Notes under the pieces: generated by a model
Told to the model about the DNA's origin: nothing
The model's input: only the letters and a program-made list of their open reading frames with translations
Database searches by the model: none
Position numbers and translations under genes: made by a program
Shown here: piece by piece, positions 56,696 through 64,000 of the stretch
Layout: the number at the start of each line of letters is the position of its first letter
Position numbering within the stretch: the stretch's first letter is position 1
Source of the DNA: Larix kaempferi
Lineage: Eukaryota > Streptophyta > Pinopsida > Pinales > Pinaceae
Direction of reading: 5' to 3'
Length of the DNA stretch: 64,000 nucleotides
NCBI GenBank assembly: GCA_027924585.1
Contig: BSBM01000260.1
Coordinates: 15,451,001-15,515,000 of the forward strand

Positions 56696-58153
56696 AACTA
56701 GGAAGGTATTTCTCGACACGGATCTGCTAGACAAGTCTTCTTCTCTGGATCATCATCATCGATGCATCGTCACTGCTGCTACTATCTCAACCAATCTCTG
56801 ACTCTACTCGTCATAGGAAGTTCTACAGAGCCAGTCCATTTTCATACTGGATGTAGGCCCACCACCTACAGGTCTTCATCATCATTGTCCATACTGTGGA
56901 ATCCTCAGGACTTATTACGTGCGTCACAAAACCTAGCTGCAGCATCCCAGGATATTACGAGCACACAACTCTACCTGTAGGATCTCCCAGGAGCACATTA
57001 CATGTGACCCATCACAAAACCTGGCTGAAGCATCCCAGGCTGTTACGAGCACGCGGCTCTACCTGTCGGATCTCCCAGGAGCACATTACATGTGATCTCA
57101 CCACAAAACCTGGCTGAAGCATCTGAGGCCTTTTTCATCCTGTCCAGATCTCCCAGGAGCAAATTACATGTGGTCATGGCAAAACCTGGCTGAAGCATCT
57201 GAGGCCTTTTTCATCCTGTCCAGATCTCCCAGGAGCAAATTACATGCCATAGGACAAAACCTTGCAAGAGCATCTGCCAGATATCCCAGGGAACCGAATT
57301 ACATGCAATAGGAAAAACCTCGAAAGACTATCTGCAGATCTCCCAAGGCACAAATTACATGTCCTTCCAAGCAAAACCTCGCAAGAAAATTTGCTAGATG
57401 TCCCAGGGCACCGAATTACATGCCATAGGCAAAACCTCGAAAGACCATCTGCAAATCTCCCAGGGCACAAATTACATGCTTACCTGCACAACCTGATCCA
57501 CGGCCACAAAGTATCATCTGATACTCATCATCATCACTGCAACATCCTGCTGCATGTCATCTGGAGAAGCTCGTCATCCACGATCATCCTGATCATACAA
57601 TGCATCCATCTGATGCACACATAGATACATGATCCACACAATGTATCCATCAATCATACATGATCTACCTGATCATACAAAGATACATGATCCACAAAAT
57701 GTACCCATCAACATACATGATCTACCTGATCATACAAAGATACATGATCCACACAATGTACCCATCAACATACATGATCTACCTGATCATACAAAGATAC
57801 ATGATCCACACAATGTATCCATCAGCATCCATGATCTACTTGATCATACAAAGATACATGATCCACACAATGTATCCATCAGCATCCAACATGATGCGTT
57901 CATACAAAATACATACACATGATCCAACCGATCATATCCAGCATCCAACATGATGCGTACATACATATAAATGATCCAACTGATCATATCCAACATCCAA
58001 CATGATGCGTACATACATATAATGATCCAACTGATCATATCTAAGCAGAAACCAGAACATCATCTTGATGCTCATCATCCAGCGCTTACATCCACAGCCA
58101 TGTGAAGGATCCCCCTTCCAACATGCTTGGAATGGCTTCAGCAAATGTGTCCA
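56696..58153 (-). repeat. C5 3' region with two tandem arrays
   Basis: Array 1 (about 56900-57480): about seven units of 75-95 bp sharing TCTCCCAGGAGCA, TTACATG and AAAACCT(G/C)G. Array 2 (about 57640-57890): four units of about 57 bp (CATACAAAGATACATGATCC ... CATGATCTACCTGAT), then shorter ATCCAACATGATGCGTACAT units to 58030. They are the counterparts of 35000-36010 in C4 but with different unit numbers. Open frames across array 2 are repeat artefacts. Position: between the gag-pol stop and the polypurine tract. Confidence 0.88.
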
Positions 58154-61100
58154 TCACTTCTTCCTCGAAGTATCCTCGATCTGAAGCACGCCAAGCCTCT
58201 CTCTGAAGTACTCGAACTTCACCCTGGCTAGTGGCTTCGTCGGCACATCTGCAATCTGCTCGTCCGTCGCAACATACAGGAGCTTCACAGCTCCTCTCTG
58301 CACCATATCCCTGATATAGTGATATTTGATCTCTATGTGTTTTGACCTGTCATGAAACACTGGGTTCTCGGACAGCTTCACACAACTCTGGTTATCACAG
58401 AAGATACCAGTAGCATCCAACGGGAGATCAAATAACTCAGACAGTAGCTTCCGTAGCCATACTGCCTCACAACTAACTGAACAGGCTGCAACATACTCTG
58501 CCTCAGCTGTACTCAGTGCTACGCAGGACTGCTTCCTGCTAAACCAAGAGATCACACCTAATCCCATACTGAAGCAACATCCAGATGTGCTCTTCCTATC
58601 TGCAGCACTGCCAGCCCAATCTGAATCAACATAACCCTGCAGGTTAAACTTTTGATTCGCTTCATACTTGAGCCCATAATCCACTGTACCCTTCAGGTAC
58701 CTCAGAACATGCTTTACAGCAACCAGGTGAACACTCCTCGGATCCGTCAGGAATTGGCTCAATGTGTTCACAGCAAAGCAAATGTCTGGTCTCGTGTTCG
58801 TCAGGTACATCAAGGACCCAATCATCTGACAATACATGGAGACATCAACCGGCTCAGATGAAGCATCACATAGAAGCTTCAAATTCGATGCCATAGGTGT
58901 GGCCATGGCCTTGCAATCCATCATCCCAAATCTCTTCAGGATATCTACTGTGTACTTCCCTTGACCAAGGAAGATCCCACCTGCACTCTGCCACACCTCC
59001 ATGCCTAGGAAATAGTGCATCATTCCCAAATCTTTCATATCGAATTCAGCAGCAAGCTTCCTCTTAGTATCTGCAATCAGTCTGTCATCTCCTGTTACAA
59101 ATAAGTCATCCACATACAGGAGTAGAATCATAGGATTCCCTTCCACAACCTTGTAGTAAAGGTTGGAATCCACTTTACTCTTGGTAAAGCCCAAGCTAGA
59201 TAGGAAACTGTCCATCCTACCATACCAAGTTCTGGGAGCTTGCTTCAAGCCATACAAGGCTTTCTTCAGTCTGCACACATATGACTCCCTGTCATGTATT
59301 TCAAAACCAAGTGGCTGTTCCACATATACTTCCTCTTCAACTATACCATTCAAGAAAGCAGTCTTAACATCCATCTGGTGTATTTTCCATTTCATAGCTG
59401 CAGCCAGGGCAAGTACTGTTCTGATAGAAGTATACCTGGCTACAGGTGCAAAAGTTTCTTCATAATCTATTCCCTCTTTCTGAGAGAATCCACGAGCTAC
59501 GAATCTTGCTTTGTATTTCTCCACACTGCCATCTGCAGCATGCTTGATTTTGAAGATCCATTTAGAAGTCACAACAGACTTCTCTTTAGGTCTTGGGACA
59601 ACATCCCAAACATCATTCTTCATTATTGATTGGTATTCCTCAAGCATGGCATCCTTCCATTCTTTCTTTTCTGCTGCTTCTTCATAACTGGAAGGCTCTT
59701 TGTTCATAATGTCACAGAGTAAAGCAACATAGCTGGTTTGTGATCTGGTTCTTTTCTTTGCTCTGTGTTCTTCTTCTGGAATACCAAATCTTTCTGCATC
59801 TTGAATGAGCTCTCTAGCCCATACAGGTTTCCTCTTGTGAGAGTTATCCTCACGGGGTGGATCTACAGGTTCTTGTGGATCTTCAAACTCACGAACAGCT
59901 TCTGGAACTGCTTCAGTCATGGTAGTGTCCTGAAATCTTGTTTCCTTAGGTTCTTCATAAACTTCAGTAGGTGCCTTCCTTGATTTGATGAATGCTGAGT
60001 TTTCATCAAATGTTACATCCCTGCTGACATCAATCTTCTTGAACCCTGGAAAGTATATTCTGTAAGCCTTCGAGCTTTCACTGTAACCCACAAAGATACC
60101 CTTCTTTCCTGAAGGATCTAGTTTAGTCCTCTTTTCCTTTGAGACATGAGTGTATACTGGACAACCAAATATTCTGAGATGACTGACTTCAGGTTTCTTA
60201 CCAGAAAAGACCTCTTCTGGTGTCTTGTTGTCCAATATCTTGTGGGGTGTTCTGTTCTGCACATATACAGCTGTTCTAGCTGCTTCTGCCCATAGATGCA
60301 TAGGAAGATCCTGGTCATGCAACATTGCCCTTGCTGCTTCCATGATAGTTCTGTTCTTTCTTTCTGCAACACCATTTTGTTGAGGATTATAAGGAGCAGT
60401 CAACTCCCTCTTAATCCCTGAATCACTGCAAAGCTTCTTGAAGTCACTTGAGGTGAATTCTCCACCATTGTCAGATTTGAATGTCTTGATCTTCTTGTCA
60501 GTTTGATTCTCCATCAAAGTTTTGAATTCCTTGAATTTATCAAGCACCTCATCTTTGCCCTTCAAGAAGTATATCCAAGTCTTCCTGGAGAAGTCATCAA
60601 TAAATGAGACATAGTAAACATACCCACTCAGGGAACTGGATGACATAGGGCCACATACATCTGAGTGGATGATTTCCAGGATGTCTTTTGCCTTGCTTTC
60701 ACTGCTTGGGAAAGCCTTCTTAATGTTCTTACCTTTTGCACATCCTTTGCAAACACCTTTATTTTTGGTCTTGATTTCAGGAAGATCCTCTACTGCCTTG
60801 CTTGCAATTGGAAGTGCTCTGTAGTGCATGTAAGCAAGTCTTCTATGCCAAAGTTCACTTGGCTCCATGGATTCATGCACCATGGCATGTTCAGGTTGTC
60901 CCTTCAATTTATACAAGCCTCCCTCTTGCTCTCCAATCACTACTGCATCATCTATGTTCTTTCCCTTTGGCCACATTAAGACTTGGCCATCCACAAATGC
61001 AACCCTCATACCTTTTGCATCCAATGCAGAGATGGAGAGTAAGTTCTTCTTGAGCCCAGGTACATAGAGGACTTCCTTCATCTTCAGAGATTTTCCAGAA

Positions 61101-62185
61101 TCTAGGTTGTAGGAGGCTTCACCACTTCCTTTGATTGGGTATTGATAATCATCCCCAAGTTTCACCTTATGGGGTGATTCGTGTTCAAATAGATTCACAA
61201 AAGATTCCTTAAACCTAGTCATGTGTTTGGAAGCCCCACTATCAATCAACCAATCATTACAGCCATGGTAGATGGTACTTGTGAGAGCAGAGATCAGAAC
61301 ATACTCTTCTTCACTTGATGAGTCATCATTGCTATCACTTTCTGCCCTAGCCTTCTTCTTTGGGGGTTCATCATCTTCGACAGCATGAGCATGAAACCTT
61401 CTTTTTCTACCCTTCTTCTTCTTGTTGGGGATGTTATTGTCCTTCTTGTTCTTGGGACAATTTATGGCAATGTGTCCTTTCTCATTACAGGTGAAGCATA
61501 TTCTTCTTTCTTTGAAGTGATGTGAAGATCTCTTGGAGTGAGATGGCTCTCTTTTGGACTTTCCTTTCCTGGTGTGAGCTGTGAGAGCTTGATCTTCATT
61601 TCCCATCTTTTCTTCTCGTGCCACAAGCCTTGCTTCTTCTTGTGAGCATTCTTCCCGAAGTCTACTGAAGGAGATCAACTTCTTCCTTGCAAAAATTCCT
61701 TGGATAAAGGAATCCCATGACCTGGGTAGGCCATTTAGGGTGGTCATTACCACTTCACCATTCTCCACCATTTCATCCACTGCTTCTAGTTGTTCCTTGA
61801 TCTGGGAGACCCTTGAAAAATAGGATTGAATGGTTTCTCCATTCTGAAACTTTACTCCTTTCAATTGGTTCCGCAGGGTCATCTTCCGATTTATGTTCTT
61901 TCCTTCAAACAGCTTGGTCAAAGAGTCAAACATCTCCTTGGGTGTCTTAAGAGAAGGCACATGGGGTATGAGATGGTCTTTGATAGAATCAACAATGATT
62001 CTTTTTGCCTTGACCAAGTTCTTCTTGTGCAATGCCTTGGCCTCTTCATCCTCTGGGATAGGGATGTCTTCTTTCACATATGAGTCCAACTCATTCTCTT
62101 CCAGGATTAACCCAATCCTATACTTCCAGGCTTGGAAGTTATCAGCTCCTTCAAGCTTATCCTCAAGCTTGGTGTGGAGAGACAT
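58154..62185 (-). CDS. gag-pol: C5 gag-pol polyprotein, intact
   Basis: Copia polyprotein with particle protein, protease, integrase, reverse transcriptase and RNase H. The open frame extends to 62233 via a GTG codon, but the ATG at 62185 ([13 protein letters not shown]) is the likely start, giving 1343 aa. Approximate residue positions are counted from 62233. Gag 17-230; zinc knuckle [14 protein letters not shown] about 243-257; basic/acidic linker; protease DSGASKHMT about 329; integrase zinc region, then core D (HSDVCGP, about 523), D (SDNGGE, about 587), E (NGVAERK, about 624); RT with intact YVDD about 1041; RNase [17 protein letters not shown] about 1204. No stop or frameshift. ADVPTKPLA differs from ADVLTKPLA in C4, probably tolerated. 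Confidence 0.97.
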   Translation of the reverse strand: MSLHTKLEDKLEGADNFQAWKYRIGLILEENELDSYVKEDIPIPEDEEAKALHKKNLVKAKRIIVDSIKDHLIPHVPSLKTPKEMFDSLTKLFEGKNINRKMTLRNQLKGVKFQNGETIQSYFSRVSQIKEQLEAVDEMVENGEVVMTTLNGLPRSWDSFIQGIFARKKLISFSRLREECSQEEARLVAREEKMGNEDQALTAHTRKGKSKREPSHSKRSSHHFKERRICFTCNEKGHIAINCPKNKKDNNIPNKKKKGRKRRFHAHAVEDDEPPKKKARAESDSNDDSSSEEEYVLISALTSTIYHGCNDWLIDSGASKHMTRFKESFVNLFEHESPHKVKLGDDYQYPIKGSGEASYNLDSGKSLKMKEVLYVPGLKKNLLSISALDAKGMRVAFVDGQVLMWPKGKNIDDAVVIGEQEGGLYKLKGQPEHAMVHESMEPSELWHRRLAYMHYRALPIASKAVEDLPEIKTKNKGVCKGCAKGKNIKKAFPSSESKAKDILEIIHSDVCGPMSSSSLSGYVYYVSFIDDFSRKTWIYFLKGKDEVLDKFKEFKTLMENQTDKKIKTFKSDNGGEFTSSDFKKLCSDSGIKRELTAPYNPQQNGVAERKNRTIMEAARAMLHDQDLPMHLWAEAARTAVYVQNRTPHKILDNKTPEEVFSGKKPEVSHLRIFGCPVYTHVSKEKRTKLDPSGKKGIFVGYSESSKAYRIYFPGFKKIDVSRDVTFDENSAFIKSRKAPTEVYEEPKETRFQDTTMTEAVPEAVREFEDPQEPVDPPREDNSHKRKPVWARELIQDAERFGIPEEEHRAKKRTRSQTSYVALLCDIMNKEPSSYEEAAEKKEWKDAMLEEYQSIMKNDVWDVVPRPKEKSVVTSKWIFKIKHAADGSVEKYKARFVARGFSQKEGIDYEETFAPVARYTSIRTVLALAAAMKWKIHQMDVKTAFLNGIVEEEVYVEQPLGFEIHDRESYVCRLKKALYGLKQAPRTWYGRMDSFLSSLGFTKSKVDSNLYYKVVEGNPMILLLYVDDLFVTGDDRLIADTKRKLAAEFDMKDLGMMHYFLGMEVWQSAGGIFLGQGKYTVDILKRFGMMDCKAMATPMASNLKLLCDASSEPVDVSMYCQMIGSLMYLTNTRPDICFAVNTLSQFLTDPRSVHLVAVKHVLRYLKGTVDYGLKYEANQKFNLQGYVDSDWAGSAADRKSTSGCCFSMGLGVISWFSRKQSCVALSTAEAEYVAACSVSCEAVWLRKLLSELFDLPLDATGIFCDNQSCVKLSENPVFHDRSKHIEIKYHYIRDMVQRGAVKLLYVATDEQIADVPTKPLARVKFEYFRERLGVLQIEDTSRKK

Positions 62186-62747
62186 CTTTAAGAGTACTTC
62201 AAATGGAAATATAAAAGATTTAGGACTTACCACTTGAAGTGCTGAAAACTGGATCTAGTCCTGGATTAGGGTTTGTCAAAGAAACCCTAAAAATTCAAAA
62301 TGTGAATTTCAAAATTTAGAAAGGATAGAAAGATGCGCCTTGGAGAGCTGATCAACCTGGTACATTCAGAATTTGAGATCAGCAAAGTCTTGCCCTTCAA
62401 AATTGCCTTTTTGTCCTCCCGGGTTCACTAGGGAGAACCCTGAATTAGGGTTTGAGTTTCCCGGAGATCTACCCAGCCAAAAATCTCGATCCAAAGCTCT
62501 AAACTTCGATTTTGGCAAGGAGCTTCCAGCTGTGTCTTCAGATTCCAGAAATTCCTATTTTTGTGGAAACCCTAAGTTTTAGGGCCAAATCTGAAAATGC
62601 TCGGAACTGAATTCTGATTCGACAGATAGATGCGCCTTGATGAGTAGAGTCAATCTACTATACTGATTTTCAAAAATCTGTGGAGAGAAACCCAATAAAC
62701 AAGGAACACAAGCTTCCATCACTGCAAAATGTCTTCTTCTCAGGTTA
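62186..62747 (-). other. C5 untranslated leader
   Basis: About 560 nt between primer site and ATG. A donor-like GTGGTAAGT (minus strand, near 62230) precedes the ATG by about 45 nt. Two copies of a GATGCGCCTTG(G/A)-type phrase (62330 and 62628) suggest a duplicated leader module, as in C4. Confidence 0.6.
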
Positions 62748-62759
62748 GCTCTGATACCA
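62748..62759 (-). other. C5 primer binding site (tRNA-iMet)
   Basis: On the minus strand, TGGTATCAGAGC abuts the 5' LTR. Confidence 0.96.
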
Positions 62760-63366
62760 TGTTAAAATTTGAGTATTAATTCACAATACTATAGGATCTT
62801 TGCTGAGAGAATAACATCTACAGTATATCAATGCATGACAATCATAATATGACAAGCATCACAAGCATCACAAGAATCAAAAGCATAGAGACAAGAGACA
62901 CAGAGTTTCCGTGGGGAAAACCCTAAGGTGAAAAACCCCACAACTTCCTCAGAGATAGAGAGAGAAATGGCTCAACCAAAATACAACCAAATAACACTGA
63001 GATAGTCTCCTAGCAGATGATCCTCCTCCTCCTCACTAGTGCGCCACTTTCAGATAGATAGTGAGTTACTTTTCCGAGTGAGTAAAATAGAGATCTCCTA
63101 TCTCTATTTATACTCACCTTTTTGCCCAGTGACCCAATGGGGCCGACTTGTCTACTTAGATACATCCACATTATATTATATATAATTCCGGGCCGACCCC
63201 AAATGGTGGTCTAATAACCCATCGGCAAGTACACACACTTGCGACACTTGTCAATCCACATGACGACACTTCCTTATAGAGGAATAACACATCTCTTATA
63301 AGGGTACAATAAATATATATAAAATATATAGATGAAATACATTCCGAAGTTACATATACATCAACA
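62760..63366 (-). repeat. 5' LTR of C5
   Basis: The 607-bp partner LTR. The primer site lies at its inner edge (62748-62759) and the TSD ACTAT at its outer edge. Confidence 0.97.
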
Positions 63367-63370
63367 ACTA

Positions 63371-63480
63371 TTGGATTCATAAAAGAACACATACAACAAA
63401 ATAAGTTAATATTGGATTCAAAAAGGAACACATACAACAAAATAAGTTAATATTGGATTCATAAAAGAACACATACACCA
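63371..63480 (+). repeat. 42-bp tandem unit, right of C5
   Basis: About two and a half to three units of ATTGGATTCAWAAAAGRACA ... AAATAAGTTAAT continue the unit at 56038-56079 across C5. Confidence 0.85.
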
Positions 63481-63884
63481 AAATAGTGCAAATTGATCAT
63501 GTTAAAGTTACATTATATATATATTCATCCGATAACACCGATAAATTTCATAAAGGTTGTCAGCAGAACATGACCGCTAGATAAATCAATTAAACTGTCG
63601 TTTATCCCAATTATACAAAAAGATGAATGGAAGACCCTTTGCAAAATAGGTTAGTTTGATATTATCCTTCCATTATTCTACTATCCCTCTAAAAGTACAA
63701 CCCTTACAAAAGACATGCCTATACAAACTGAACAGAAGGGCCTTGGAAAATAGGACAAAATCCCTCCCCTAAACTAACAGAAAAATAAAATCTAAAAACA
63801 GACAAGTAAACCTAATAGAAAACGAAAAATAAAACTTATCATGAAAATATCAAGAGACCATGGTGGATGTGCCACGTGGTTCCC
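63481..63884. other. A/T-rich sequence, possible 3' UTR on minus strand
   Basis: No gene. Read on the minus strand, the stretch after the stop at 63885 is T-rich with TGTATAGGCATG and TTTTGTAAGGG, the look of a plant 3' untranslated region. No polyadenylation site can be fixed. Confidence 0.35.
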
Positions 63885-64000
63885 TTAGTCAAGCTCCATT
63901 GATTTTGGCCCTGAGGGAGGCCTGTAAGCTGGAGGGGACTGCCTAGAACCTACCGAAGTCATTGGGCTCCTCTCGACCTCACGTTGAGCTCGGGTGGCTT
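63885..64000 (-). CDS. Possible C-terminal end of a minus-strand gene (partial)
   Basis: An open frame enters from the right edge and ends at TAA (63885-63887). The last ~38 residues are proline/serine-rich, ending in YRPPSGPKSMELD. The composition is GC-richer than the surroundings, and a UTR-like T-rich stretch follows. Only 113 coding bases are visible, so this could be a host gene, a transposase end or chance. No family is recognised. Confidence 0.3.
   Translation of the reverse strand, partial: ATRAQREVERSPMTSVGSRQSPPAYRPPSGPKSMELD

Larger units (their letters stand above)
56080..63366 (-). mobile_element. Intact Copia element C5 (TSD ACTAT)
   Basis: 7287 bp. LTRs of 607 bp at 56080-56686 and 62760-63366, TSD ACTAT at 56075-56079 and 63367-63371, tRNA-iMet primer site, polypurine tract, and one uninterrupted gag-pol frame with all catalytic motifs. 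By hand the LTRs differ at about 7 positions (about 1%). This is the only element here that looks capable of making its own proteins. C4 is a defective relative. Confidence 0.98.

Noticed and set aside
57640-57890. Regular repeats with spacers, CRISPR-like at first sight
   Set aside because: Units are ~57 bp, adjacent and almost identical throughout, with no unique spacers; they lie in the 3' region of a plant Copia element, so this is a tandem array.
57629-57953. Two overlapping repetitive open frames (~97 codons)
   Set aside because: They arise because the 57-bp unit is a multiple of 3 and lacks stops; composition follows the repeat, and both frames are equally open.
1-64000. tRNA, rRNA or organelle-derived segments
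   Set aside because: Apart from short primer binding sites complementary to tRNA ends, no cloverleaf, rRNA core or plastid/mitochondrial gene was recognised.

Overview
The window is plant nuclear DNA made almost entirely of nested LTR retrotransposons and other repeats. Copia and Gypsy gag-pol genes, tRNA-iMet and Tat-type primer binding sites, TG...CA long terminal repeats (LTRs) and 5-bp target site duplications (TSDs) are all visible. No complete single-copy host gene, tRNA or rRNA was recognised. The depth of nesting, the giant LTRs and the slow-looking decay suggest a large-genome seed plant, possibly a gymnosperm; that is inference, not proof.

Layout. (1) 1-3260: Copia C1 (minus strand, runs off the left edge) sits in an older plus-strand Copia remnant, C2. 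(2) 3600-3977 and 15313-17030: two parts of one ~194-bp tandem satellite. It was split by a TG...CA element (3978-15312, TSD CTTCC), which was itself split by complete Copia C3 (7412-14182, TSD GTTTA). (3) About 18300 to at least 56079, resuming after 63371: an older sequence X that looks like a diverged giant LTR carrying a long open frame. X is interrupted by an inverted-repeat DNA element (19076-20343), by the Gypsy element G1 (21252 to ~49395), by unidentified DNA (~51432-53108) and by intact Copia C5 (56080-63366, TSD ACTAT). (4) G1 has LTRs of about 5.4 kb. Its body is split by Copia C4 (29984-36871, TSD GTTAA), and its 3' LTR is split by a 3.9-kb TGTTATCAC...GTGATAACA element (40395-44342).

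Most interesting feature. Each G1 LTR carries, upstream of the normal retroelement promoter (in U3), a ~1076-codon frame. In both copies this frame has its own TATA box exactly 173 bp before the ATG and a conserved CACGTG G-box. The 3' copy has in-frame stops but no frameshift over 3.2 kb. X carries a diverged relative of this frame, sharing a GDW(F/Y)L...IR(L/I)(Y/W)G block, coiled coils and a similar tail. This suggests a family of Gypsy elements with an LTR-borne accessory gene, comparable in position to U3 genes of some animal retroviruses.

Functional state. C5 is the only element that looks coding-competent: one uninterrupted gag-pol frame, catalytic motifs present, and LTRs differing at about 7 of 607 bases by eye. 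C3 has clean ends but three in-frame TAGs and a damaged reverse transcriptase box. C4 has lost most of gag-pol, and a stretch of unrelated DNA lies in the gap. G1 is decayed, and has an RNase H-like domain between protease and reverse transcriptase as well as one after it. All LTR identities are hand estimates.
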